Source: Gallionella sp.
GTDB lineage: Bacteria > Pseudomonadota > Gammaproteobacteria > Burkholderiales > Gallionellaceae
Assembly (NCBI GenBank): GCA_003153155.1
Contig: PLWV01000029.1
Span: forward strand, 1 to 64,000
Direction: 5' to 3'
DNA length: 64,000 nucleotides
The notes beneath the pieces were generated by a model. That model worked only from the letters and a program-made list of their open reading frames with translations. It was not told where the DNA came from and searched no databases. A program made the translations under genes and the position numbers. Each line of letters starts with the position of its first letter. Position 1 is the stretch's first letter. This document shows positions 1 to 7,882 of the stretch, piece after piece.

Positions 1-1212
1 TATCAAGCCGACTCGCTCACGGTGATGCAATTCTATCTGGATAAATCCGTCGCGGTTCAGCAAAAGGCGCAATGGGACTTGGCAAAAGCATTTGGCATGC
101 CCACTGCCGGACTTCCCAACCAATCTGCCATTGACAAGTTTGCTACTACGCCTAGCGGCTTTGCAGCCAAACCAAAGACTGTCAAAGACACCATGGACAC
201 CAGTGGGATGCAGTTGCTCATTGGGCTGGAAAACACTTACCAGAACGAGCTGGCGAAACGCCAGGACCTGCTGAATGCTCCGGGGATGTCTGCCAGCGAA
301 AAAGCACTTGCCGCTGCGTTGAGCACGTCCGGCGAGCAAGCGCAAAAGGTGCGCATCGAGTTGGAGAAAATAAAGGAAGTCAATCTGGCCAAAGTGGCCG
401 ATGCCACCGGCATGACCGATACCGCCAAATTGACTGCTTCAGCCAACGTGGTTGCTGAGTACGACAAAAATCTGGCGCAAGTCAATAAGGACTTGGACAA
501 GCAAACCATCGCGTTGCGCGCCCAAGCCGCACAAATTGACAAGAACAACGCCTCATGGCAATACGGCGCGACCGTGGCGCTGCGAACTTACCTGGATGAA
601 GTGCAGAACGTCGCCAAGTCCACCGAGGCGCTGATGACCCGCGCCTTCAAGGGCATGGAAGATGCGCTGGTGAATTTCTGCATGACCGGCAAGCTGGATT
701 TCAGCAGCCTCGCCAACAGCATCATCGCCGACCTGCTGCGCATCCAGATACAGAAAAGCATCACCGGACCGCTGGCCGGGATGATGGGCAGTATGTTTGC
801 TGGTGCCGGCGGAGGTGCAGTACCCGCCGGTGCTCCCACGGGCGGATTTGCAGCAGGCTCGATGCCTGCCGCCAACGGCGCATGGTTCGACAACGGAGCC
901 GCGCATTTCGCCAGTGGCGGCATCTTCGATTCGCCCACCCAGTTCAAATTTGCGAATGGCGGCGGATTCAACAATGGCGTGATGGGCGAAGCAGGTCCAG
1001 AAGCGGTGATGCCGCTCACGCGCGGCAAGGATGGCAAGCTCGGCATCGTGGCGCAGGGCAGCAGTGGCACAGTGATACATCTCACTTATGCGCCGGTCAA
1101 CCACATCGATGCGCGCAGCGATATTGGTCAGGTTCGGCAGATCGCGGATGAGTCGGCAAAACGCGGCAGCGCCTTGCTGGTGGACAAGCTACAGCGGCAA
1201 GGGGTGCTCTGA
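1..1212 (+). CDS. Phage tail tape measure protein, C-terminal part (5' partial)
   Basis: The reading frame is open from base 1, so the gene starts outside the window; the GTG at 22 is only an internal codon. The visible ~404 residues end a lambda-type tape measure protein, which sets tail length and is ejected with DNA. A long helical, Ala/Lys/Gln-rich part is followed by a segment (about residues 205-270) with the MEDALVNFCMTGKLDFSSL pattern typical of the lambda tape-measure C-terminal family. A Gly/Ala-rich linker and the FANGG...GEAGPEAVMPL motif common near the end of these proteins come next. It is followed by tail tip genes in the usual siphovirus order. Assignment is by motif and context; confidence is high for family, none for length. 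Confidence 0.88.
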   Translation, partial: YQADSLTVMQFYLDKSVAVQQKAQWDLAKAFGMPTAGLPNQSAIDKFATTPSGFAAKPKTVKDTMDTSGMQLLIGLENTYQNELAKRQDLLNAPGMSASEKALAAALSTSGEQAQKVRIELEKIKEVNLAKVADATGMTDTAKLTASANVVAEYDKNLAQVNKDLDKQTIALRAQAAQIDKNNASWQYGATVALRTYLDEVQNVAKSTEALMTRAFKGMEDALVNFCMTGKLDFSSLANSIIADLLRIQIQKSITGPLAGMMGSMFAGAGGGAVPAGAPTGGFAAGSMPAANGAWFDNGAAHFASGGIFDSPTQFKFANGGGFNNGVMGEAGPEAVMPLTRGKDGKLGIVAQGSSGTVIHLTYAPVNHIDARSDIGQVRQIADESAKRGSALLVDKLQRQGVL

Positions 1213-1237
1213 TGGATGCCATTTCCCGTTCCACCTT

Positions 1238-1332
1238 CCCTCACCCCAACCCTCTCCCGGTGGGAGAGGGAGCAGAACCCTCTCCCACCGGGAGAGGGCA
1301 GGGTGAGGGAGCAAACGTTAAAAACGGAAACC
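1238..1332. repeat. Long inverted repeat with GC-rich palindromic arms
   Basis: Arms 1238-1270 and 1278-1309 are near-perfect inverted copies (about 32 bp, mismatches only near the CCCTCACCC part) around a 7-nt loop. Each arm is itself nearly palindromic, built on CCCTCTCCC and GGGAGAGGG. It is followed by a short tail, GCAAACGT then AAAAACG, which recurs after a second member of the family at 9459-9571. It sits between the tape measure gene and the next tail gene and could fold into a very stable RNA hairpin. This looks like a REP-type intergenic element rather than a phage component. Confidence 0.85.
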
Positions 1333-1363
1333 CTATCCGTAAAACTTTTGGACGGGCACCCGA

Positions 1364-1978
1364 ATGAGCGTTATTACTTTCCCCTCCACTCTCAAGGCGG
1401 CAACGATGACGTGGGGCCAGCGCCGCAATGACATGGAATATCGCTCCATCTTCGGCGCGCAGGCGGTCGAGGGTTCGGGGGCGTTGTGGGAAGTGTCGCT
1501 GATCGCGCCGCCCGATGACGAAGCCAATGTGGGAGCATGGAAGGCGCTGCTGATGCAGTTGCGTGGGCGCACCAACCAGCTGGCGATCTGGGATAAAAAC
1601 CGTCCGGTGCCGATCGGCACCATGCGCGGCACGATGACGCTTAACACCGCCATCGCGCAAGGCGATGTCTCGACGAACATCGTGGCCGCCGGGCAGAACG
1701 GATTGACGCTGGTGGCCGGCGACCTGATCGGAGCCGGCAGCGGGCTGACGCAACAGGTGGTGATGGTCACCGCCCTGTCCACCTCGAACGGCTCCGGCAT
1801 CATCACCTTCACCAACGAACCGCCCTGGCGCAACGCGATCACCATCGGCTCGGCGGTGACATGGAACCAGCCGCAGGTACTGTTCCGCCGCCAGGACTCG
1901 AAGAGCGCATGGAACTACACACCAGGCCAGATCACGGACGGCTTTAGTTTGAATTTGCTTGAAGATCCACGGCCATGA
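1364..1978 (+). CDS. Phage distal tail-like protein
   Basis: This 204-residue protein lies directly after the tape measure gene and overlaps the next gene by ATGA. The sequence has a mixed beta pattern with a central block (IWDKNRPVPIGTMRG, about residues 77-91) seen in tail proteins placed between tape measure and hub genes in siphoviruses and gene-transfer-agent-like tails. The likely role is a baseplate or distal tail ring component that caps the tube, but no catalytic motif is present and the function is inferred from position. The start is the ATG at 1364, just after the GC-rich repeat; the Shine-Dalgarno is weak. Confidence 0.7.
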   Translation: MSVITFPSTLKAATMTWGQRRNDMEYRSIFGAQAVEGSGALWEVSLIAPPDDEANVGAWKALLMQLRGRTNQLAIWDKNRPVPIGTMRGTMTLNTAIAQGDVSTNIVAAGQNGLTLVAGDLIGAGSGLTQQVVMVTALSTSNGSGIITFTNEPPWRNAITIGSAVTWNQPQVLFRRQDSKSAWNYTPGQITDGFSLNLLEDPRP

Positions 1979-2553
1979 CCCTCACCGCCAGCCAACAACT
2001 CGAACTGGAAAAACCAGTCACCCGCTTCGTTTATTTTGTCGCGTTTTATTTTGTCAGCGGCACTGCATACGTCTGCACCGCCGGACAGACGATTACCTGG
2101 GGTGGACATGATTGGCTCGGACTTGGCTCGGTCGGCAGCATCAGCCAGGTGGAAGAGGCGGCGGGTGCGGCATCGAGCGCGCTTAATTTTGGCCTGAACA
2201 TTGCGCAGCCTTCATGGCTGGCCGAGTCCATTGGTGCAGTCGAGGACTATCGCGGTCAGCCGGCCAAGATGTACATGTGCCCACTGGATGAGCAATTCCG
2301 CATGGTTGACACGCCGCAGATTTGCTGGCGCGGCATCATGGATACTGTTGTCGTTGGCGTCAACGCGGAGGTTGGGCAGGCGGTGATGAAGTGCGAGACC
2401 TCGGCCTATGGCGTGAAGATGCGCCGCTCCTCGCTGCGCCTGAATGCGGCACAGCAAAAGCAGAAACACCCAACGGATACGGGATTCGATTACCTGACCA
2501 ACCTGATCGCCTTCCCGCAAATGTGGCTCTCGAAAAAATTCCAACAAATTTAA
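1975..2553 (+). CDS. Phage tail protein, DUF2163-like
   Basis: A 192-residue protein whose start codon overlaps the stop of the upstream gene (ATGA), so translation is probably coupled. The N-terminal half (FVYFVAFYFVSGTAYVCTAG, then WGGHDWLGLGSVGSISQVEE) matches my recollection of the DUF2163 family. That family sits between distal tail and peptidase-like tip genes in phages and gene transfer agents and is thought to form part of the tail hub. Usual family members are often longer, with a C-terminal FAD-related segment, so this one is compact. The order (distal tail, DUF2163, small peptidase-like gene, large tip protein) supports the call. Confidence 0.72.
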   Translation: MTLTASQQLELEKPVTRFVYFVAFYFVSGTAYVCTAGQTITWGGHDWLGLGSVGSISQVEEAAGAASSALNFGLNIAQPSWLAESIGAVEDYRGQPAKMYMCPLDEQFRMVDTPQICWRGIMDTVVVGVNAEVGQAVMKCETSAYGVKMRRSSLRLNAAQQKQKHPTDTGFDYLTNLIAFPQMWLSKKFQQI

Positions 2554-2555
2554 TA

Positions 2556-2687
2556 AGCTTGTAGCTTGTAGCTGTGGAAGCGGGTAGCAGACCCGTTTTT
2601 GCTACTGGCTACTGGCTACAGGCTACAGGCTACAGGCTACAGGCTAAAAATGACCCTACCCGCTTCCACCGCTACTAGCTACACGCT
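2556..2687. repeat. 132-bp inverted-repeat element enclosing a 7-bp tandem array
   Basis: The outer arms 2556-2587 and 2656-2687 are 32-bp inverted copies with about three mismatches; the inner 14 bp (GTGGAAGCGGGTAG) are perfect. Between them, 2601-2642 holds six tandem heptamers (GCTACTG twice, GCTACAG four times) and a broken seventh. CGGGT-AGCAG-ACCCG followed by five T at 2581-2600 resembles a short terminator hairpin. The right arm overlaps the first codons of the next gene (start 2650), so the repeat supplies its N-terminus. Nothing in phage tail modules explains it. Confidence 0.85.
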
Positions 2688-3036
2688 TCCTGACTACATC
2701 GCCGCCCATCTGTCCATGCCGTTCGCGTGGGGTGTCAACGATTGCGTGCTGTTCGCCGTCGGTTGGGCCGAGATTGCCAGCGGGGAAAAATATTTGCCGG
2801 ATGCGAAATGGACGAACGAATTCGAGGCGCTGCGCCTTGTGAAAGAACTGGGCGGTCTGGAAGCCGCGTTCTCGGAAAATTTCACACCCATCCGTCCTAA
2901 TTTTGCGCACGATGGTGACCTGGCCATTTGCGGCGGCATCGCTTATTTGTTCAGTGGCGCGCACATCGTCAGCGTGGGCAAGGATGGGCTGATCTTCAAG
3001 AATCGCATGGAGGCCGAGTGCGCGTTTACCTACTGA
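2650..3036 (+). CDS. Phage tail tip peptidase-like protein (DUF6950/NlpC-P60-like)
   Basis: About 128 residues. The block LPDYIAAHLSMPFAWGVNDC (from about residue 13) with a Cys in the WGxxDC context, and the later DGDLAICG segment, fit the small phage family related to NlpC/P60 endopeptidases (DUF6950). These lie before the J-like tip protein and may open peptidoglycan during injection. Only the Cys and its context are visible; a clear catalytic His is not obvious (a His in GAHIVSV is a candidate). I take ATG 2650, because upstream codons are the heptamer repeat. The first ~13 residues are themselves encoded by the inverted-repeat arm. The stop overlaps the next start as TGATG. Confidence 0.7.
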   Translation: MTLPASTATSYTLPDYIAAHLSMPFAWGVNDCVLFAVGWAEIASGEKYLPDAKWTNEFEALRLVKELGGLEAAFSENFTPIRPNFAHDGDLAICGGIAYLFSGAHIVSVGKDGLIFKNRMEAECAFTY

Positions 3037-3095
3037 TGAAACAACTAGCCATTCGACTAGGCCATCAAACAACGCTGGCCAAGTCGCTGGTTATA
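3034..3095 (-). repeat. ATAACCA hairpin repeat, single copy at the start of the tail tip gene
   Basis: Read on the minus strand this is ATTATAACCAGC, a hairpin, then GAATGGCTAG and TTGTTTCATCA. The stem is 3055-3064 with 3076-3085 (GACT and GGCCA paired around a single mismatch) and an 11-nt loop containing GTTGTTT. The same left flank, mismatched stem and right flank occur in three tandem copies at 31104-31283. Thus the first ~20 codons of the J-like gene are a chromosomal repeat element. Confidence 0.82.
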
Positions 3096-6000
3096 ATCTC
3101 CCTCTTGCTGGTTCCGTCGCTGGCGCACGCGATGGCGCAGGTCATCCAGGCAGCCGGGTTGGCGGTGATGCTTTTTACTCCATATGGATGGGCAGGTATG
3201 CTGATCATGCTCGCCGGCACCGTCTATGGCGCCGAGCAGGCACGCAAAGCCGCTGCCGCCGCCCAACAGCGCGCCAAGGATGCCTACAACGCCGGATTGC
3301 AGGATCGCCTCATCACCAGCGTGGCTACCGATACGCCGTTTCGTTATGCTTATGGACGTGTCCGGGTCGGGTCGGCCGTGGTGGCGATGTTCAGCAGCGG
3401 CTCGAACGACCAATACAAGCACCTGGTGTGTATCCATGCCGCGCACGAATGCGATGCGATCGAGGAAATTTACATCAACGGCATCGCGCTCGGTGCGCTG
3501 GATGGCAACGGCGATGTGACCGGCGGCAATTATTCGATTACCAATACGGTTCAGAATTGGGAATCTAAAAACACTGCCTCATTTTCGCTGGCTCAGACAC
3601 CGGTGGCCGGTACTTTGCGTATTGTGCAAAGTGTTACCAGGAACGGTAAAACCACCCATACCAACATCGCCTATGCGCTGGTCGGCACGGCGGTCACGCT
3701 CGGCGCGCCCTATGTATCCGGCACAGTAGTTTGCATCTACCAATACCTCACCGTCACCTCGCGGGTGCGCGTGCAGAAGCATTTGGGCACCGCTTCCGAT
3801 CCGGCCGATGCGACGCTGCTGGCAGAAGTGCCGGGCAAGTGGAATGCCAACGCGGTGCTGCGCGGGATGTGTTACACCGTGGTGCGGCTGGACCAGAACC
3901 AGCCTGAATTCCAAAGCGGGCTGCCCTCGGTGCAAGTCTTGCTGCGCGGCAAGAAACTCTACGACCTGCGCGACGGATCACAAGTCTGGAGCCAGAATAA
4001 CGCGCTGGCGATCTATGATTATCTGACTTCCGAGATGTGCGGCGTGGCCGGCGATACCATCGTTCTTTCCGGAACCGCTCAGGCCGGTGCGATGCAATCG
4101 CTCACGCTGGCAGCAGGAGCTAACACCACACCAGATTTTTACGCTGGCATGGAAGCAAACATTACCGGCGGCACCGGCGCAGGACAGTCACAGCAGGTGG
4201 TGACGAGCAGGAAGAATTTTGTTCCGAACAGCGACCTTTTAACATGGTCAAGCTATACAAACGGCACTGCGACCGTTTCTGTCTCGCACGTTTTTGATGC
4301 CACTTATGGCAACGTAACTAGAATCACCAAGACTGCTGGAGCCGTTGGGGACAGAGCTGGTGTACTAATCAGCATAAGCGGATTATCTGGAATCTCTTAC
4401 GCATTGAGTGCTCTATTTAGAGTGGGCGTTGCAGGGAGTTTGGGGCCGATTGTATATTGTGATGCCAACAAAATCGGTGGTGGGTTGATAACAGTTGCGT
4501 GTACTTTAACAGGTTCAGAGGCGACTGGAGTATGGCTACCTTGCACTGCAAACGCCAGCAATGCTAGTGGAATGGCTGGCACAGCTACCTTGTACTCTTG
4601 GATGAATGGGGCGATTGGAACTTATGTAGATATTGTTTTTCCGCAAATGGAATTAGGGCTTGTCAGCACCGCGCCTATCGTTACGGCAGGAACCGCAGCA
4701 GTAGGCGTAGCCATAGCAACACCGTGGGCAACGCTGCCCGATGCGACCTCGGTGTATGAGCTGATTCAGGATGGCGATATGCCGTCCGCCGATTACATCG
4801 CCGCCGCGAATGTGTGCGCGGCGATCACCGGCTGCACTTACGCGCAGTCCGGCACCGGCGTGGTCGTGACCAAAACCGCGCACGGCTTGTCGGTCAACGA
4901 CGTGCGCGAGATCCAGATATTGAGCGGTGCTCCGTCACCGGCCACCGTCACCATGACGATTGCAGCGCCGGCGGTGGTGTCCTGGACGGCACATGGTCTG
5001 TCGGCAGGATCGCCGTTTATTTTTGGCATCTCCGGATCGCCATGGCTGATGCCCATCGGCGTATTGAGCGCAGCATTGAATTCCGACACTTCCGTGCGCG
5101 GCCCGGTTTATTACGTGCTCGCCGCCGGGCTGACGGCGAATGCCTTCCAGTTCTCCACGGCGCCCGGCGGCGATGCGGTGATGACCACCGGCGCGCAGGC
5201 TGGCGTGCTGACGGCTCAACCCATCGTGAGCGGCCATTATCTGATCACGGGGGCGACGGCGAACACGTTCAGCTATACCGCGCCAATCAGCCTCACCGCG
5301 AGCGGCAATTGCACCGTGGCGGGGCTGTACACGCTCAATGGTACGGTGACAGCCGACCAGGATCCGGACAAGACGATGGAGGCGATGGCACAGTCCATGG
5401 CCGGATTTATTGTCAAAACCACATGGAGCATCTCGGCGGGCAAATACATTGCGCCGATGCAAGACTTGCTGCAAAGCGATATCGTCGGCGCGCTGGCCGT
5501 GACGCCCGGCCTGTCTGATGCCAACATTTATAACGGTATCAAAGGCTCGTTTGCGTGCCCGGCCAACAGTTATGTGGCTACCGATTTTGCGCCTTTTCAG
5601 AACGCCGCTTATCTTGCCGCAGACGGCCGCGAACTGTGGACAAATATCGACTTTGCGTTCACCGATTCGCCGCAGCGCATCTGGAACCTGTGCACCATTT
5701 TTGTCGAGGATCAACGCAACGGCTACTCTGTCACCGCCTCGTTCTCGCTGAAAGTATGGCAGCGCCAGATCGGACAGCGCGTCACGCTGACCAGCGCGTT
5801 CCTTGGGCAAAGTGCCAAGGTCTATCGCATCACCGACAAGAAATACGCGCCGGATTCGGCGGTCGAACTGTCGCTCAAGGAAGATGCTGCAACGATATGG
5901 GACATGGCTCCGGCCATCACGCCAGACGAAACGCCCAACACCAGCCTGCCTAACCAGTTCGACATCGCGCCGCTGGCGTCGCTGACCTGTTTGTCTGACA

Positions 6001-7589
6001 GCACCACGGTGCAGGTGAATTCTGATGGCACGATGGTGCCGCGCATCCTCGCCTCATGGCCGCAAGCGACCACGCAGGCGGTGGTCACCAATGGCTCGAT
6101 CGAGATCGAATGGCAACTGGCCGGAGACACGGCATGGAGCAAAGCCAAGGTGTCAGGCGCGGATGTCTCGACCTACCTTGCGCCGGTCAGCGATGGGCTT
6201 TACTACACCGTGCGCGCGCGGACGGTCAATTCTTACCTGAACACCAAGTCGGACTGGACTTATGCCTCGCACCAGGTCTGGGCGCAGATTCCAGCACCGG
6301 CCGATGTGGCTAATTTTGCAGCAACGGTTGTCAGCGATGGGGTGCTGCTGACATGGGATGCGAACCAGGACGTCGCGCTGGCCGAGTATGAGGTGCATGC
6401 GGGTGGCGCAAACTGGGCGGCATCCACCTATGTGGGCAATAGCCGCACCACGCAACTGAAGGTCTCTCCGCAATCGTCTGGAACGAATACCTGGTGGATC
6501 AAGGCGCTTAATTACAACCAGATTTATTCGGTGAATGGGGTGAGTTGCACGTTGAACGTCAGCGGCGCGAACGCTCCGATAGTCACGCAGCAAGTGGTAG
6601 ACAACAATGTGCTGCTGTATTGGACTCAGCCGGCCAGCGCACAGTTGATCTCCACCTATGAGATCCGGCGCGGGGCAACTTATGGAAGTTCCACGCTGAT
6701 CGGCAACAAGAGCGGCCTGTTCACCACCGTTTTCGAGACCCTGGCCGGCACCTACACTTACTGGGTAACGGCCATCGACATCGGTGGCAACTATGGCACG
6801 CCGGGCAGCGTATCGGCGGCGGTGAACCAGCCGCCGGACTATGTGCTGAATACCAATCTGGTCAGCACCTTTGCGGGAAACGTCACGCTGAACAATGCGG
6901 AGATCAGCCAAAACACCGTGGTCTTGCCCGTCAACCTGACCGAGACTTTTGCGCAGCACTTTACCGTCGGACATACATGGGCTGGGCCGGATGCTCAGAT
7001 CGCCGCCGGTTATCCGGTATTCGCCCAGCCTGCCTTGTCAACAGGTTATTACGAAGAATGGTGGGACTTGGGTTCGACGCTCGCAGCGAGCAAGATCACG
7101 CTGGCACTGAATAGCCAGATCGCCGCCGGTGCACCGGTGACCACGCCCACGATCAGCGTCAGCAATACCAGCGGCGTGGCCGGGTACACCGACTATGCGG
7201 GTGTCACAGCGGTTTACGCCACCTCGTTCCGCTGGGTGAAGATCCGCATCGCTGTTGCCTCCGGCCTTACCGATCTGTTGCAGATCCTCGGCATCAGTGT
7301 CCGGCTGGACGTGAAATTGAAAAACGATGCGGGCAGCGTGGCCTGCGTCTCCACCGACAACAGCACGGCAATCACCGGCGCGGCGATTGGCGGCACCACG
7401 GTTTTATTTACCCAGACATTCGCTGCGATCACCAGCATCACGCTGACCGCGCAGGGCACCACGGTGGCCTATACGCCCATCTACGATTTCAACGGAGCCG
7501 CAAACCCGGTCGGGTTCAAGGTTTATTTGTATAACGCTGCCGGCGCGCGCGTCAGCGGCACCGTTTCATGGAGCGTCAAGGGTTATTAA
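3036..7589 (+). CDS. Phage tail tip / host specificity protein (J-like)
   Basis: About 1517 residues from ATG 3036, which overlaps the upstream stop (TGATG). The first 32 residues resemble a signal peptide but are encoded by a hairpin repeat, and tail tip proteins are not secreted; ATG 3132 (MAQVIQ) may be the ancestral start. Conserved J-type segments follow (TPFRYAYGRVRVG; VRVQKHLG; VRLDQNQPEF), then fibronectin-III-like repeats around residues 1020-1280 and a C-terminal beta module. A block of roughly 160 residues (bases about 4207-4690) interrupts a conserved stretch and looks like an inserted carbohydrate-binding jelly-roll with more AT-rich codons. The last ~65 residues are duplicated as the next gene. 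The protein should form the adhesive tip that recognises the host. Confidence 0.85.
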   Translation: MKQLAIRLGHQTTLAKSLVIISLLLVPSLAHAMAQVIQAAGLAVMLFTPYGWAGMLIMLAGTVYGAEQARKAAAAAQQRAKDAYNAGLQDRLITSVATDTPFRYAYGRVRVGSAVVAMFSSGSNDQYKHLVCIHAAHECDAIEEIYINGIALGALDGNGDVTGGNYSITNTVQNWESKNTASFSLAQTPVAGTLRIVQSVTRNGKTTHTNIAYALVGTAVTLGAPYVSGTVVCIYQYLTVTSRVRVQKHLGTASDPADATLLAEVPGKWNANAVLRGMCYTVVRLDQNQPEFQSGLPSVQVLLRGKKLYDLRDGSQVWSQNNALAIYDYLTSEMCGVAGDTIVLSGTAQAGAMQSLTLAAGANTTPDFYAGMEANITGGTGAGQSQQVVTSRKNFVPNSDLLTWSSYTNGTATVSVSHVFDATYGNVTRITKTAGAVGDRAGVLISISGLSGISYALSALFRVGVAGSLGPIVYCDANKIGGGLITVACTLTGSEATGVWLPCTANASNASGMAGTATLYSWMNGAIGTYVDIVFPQMELGLVSTAPIVTAGTAAVGVAIATPWATLPDATSVYELIQDGDMPSADYIAAANVCAAITGCTYAQSGTGVVVTKTAHGLSVNDVREIQILSGAPSPATVTMTIAAPAVVSWTAHGLSAGSPFIFGISGSPWLMPIGVLSAALNSDTSVRGPVYYVLAAGLTANAFQFSTAPGGDAVMTTGAQAGVLTAQPIVSGHYLITGATANTFSYTAPISLTASGNCTVAGLYTLNGTVTADQDPDKTMEAMAQSMAGFIVKTTWSISAGKYIAPMQDLLQSDIVGALAVTPGLSDANIYNGIKGSFACPANSYVATDFAPFQNAAYLAADGRELWTNIDFAFTDSPQRIWNLCTIFVEDQRNGYSVTASFSLKVWQRQIGQRVTLTSAFLGQSAKVYRITDKKYAPDSAVELSLKEDAATIWDMAPAITPDETPNTSLPNQFDIAPLASLTCLSDSTTVQVNSDGTMVPRILASWPQATTQAVVTNGSIEIEWQLAGDTAWSKAKVSGADVSTYLAPVSDGLYYTVRARTVNSYLNTKSDWTYASHQVWAQIPAPADVANFAATVVSDGVLLTWDANQDVALAEYEVHAGGANWAASTYVGNSRTTQLKVSPQSSGTNTWWIKALNYNQIYSVNGVSCTLNVSGANAPIVTQQVVDNNVLLYWTQPASAQLISTYEIRRGATYGSSTLIGNKSGLFTTVFETLAGTYTYWVTAIDIGGNYGTPGSVSAAVNQPPDYVLNTNLVSTFAGNVTLNNAEISQNTVVLPVNLTETFAQHFTVGHTWAGPDAQIAAGYPVFAQPALSTGYYEEWWDLGSTLAASKITLALNSQIAAGAPVTTPTISVSNTSGVAGYTDYAGVTAVYATSFRWVKIRIAVASGLTDLLQILGISVRLDVKLKNDAGSVACVSTDNSTAITGAAIGGTTVLFTQTFAAITSITLTAQGTTVAYTPIYDFNGAANPVGFKVYLYNAAGARVSGTVSWSVKGY

Positions 7590-7609
7590 AGGAGAAATAG
7601 GGGAAAATC

Positions 7610-7882
7610 ATGAACCATAAAGATTGCGGTTTTGAGATCAAGGAAGTCAAATCCAGCGGCACATTCAGAGGTACCACGGTGATGTTCACGCAGAAATTCA
7701 GTGCAATCACCAGCATCACGCTAACCCCGCAGAGCATCACGAACAACGTTGCCCATACGCTGATCTACGATTTAGCGGAGAACCCGGTGGGGTTCAAGGC
7801 TTATTTATACAACGCAGCCGGTGCGCGCGTCAAAGACACGATGAGATGGAGTGTACGTGGTTATAAAGGAGAAATGCTGTGA
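7610..7882 (+). CDS. Small phage protein paralogous to the C-terminus of the tail tip protein
   Basis: A 90-residue protein. From GTTVMFTQKFSAITSITLT through NPVGFKAYLYNAAGARV to WSVRGY it matches the last ~65 residues of the upstream J-like protein (GTTVLFTQTFAAITSITLT, NPVGFKVYLYNAAGARV, WSVKGY). Even the DNA after both copies is similar (GGTTAT, then AAAGGAGAAAT), so the duplication took the ribosome binding site with it. It probably makes a soluble or tip-associated copy of the receptor-binding beta module; this is inference. The start ATG 7610 is preceded by GGGG at suitable spacing. Its stop overlaps the GTG start of the next gene. Confidence 0.72.
   Translation: MNHKDCGFEIKEVKSSGTFRGTTVMFTQKFSAITSITLTPQSITNNVAHTLIYDLAENPVGFKAYLYNAAGARVKDTMRWSVRGYKGEML

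Noticed and set aside
1236..1830. Long reverse and forward frames around the first GC-rich repeat
   Set aside because: They are shadows of the repeat and of the distal tail gene; composition (Pro/Arg/His-rich) is typical of antisense frames.
2581..2600. True terminator inside the tail operon
   Set aside because: The stem is only 5 bp and the genes around it must be co-transcribed; noted only as part of the repeat.
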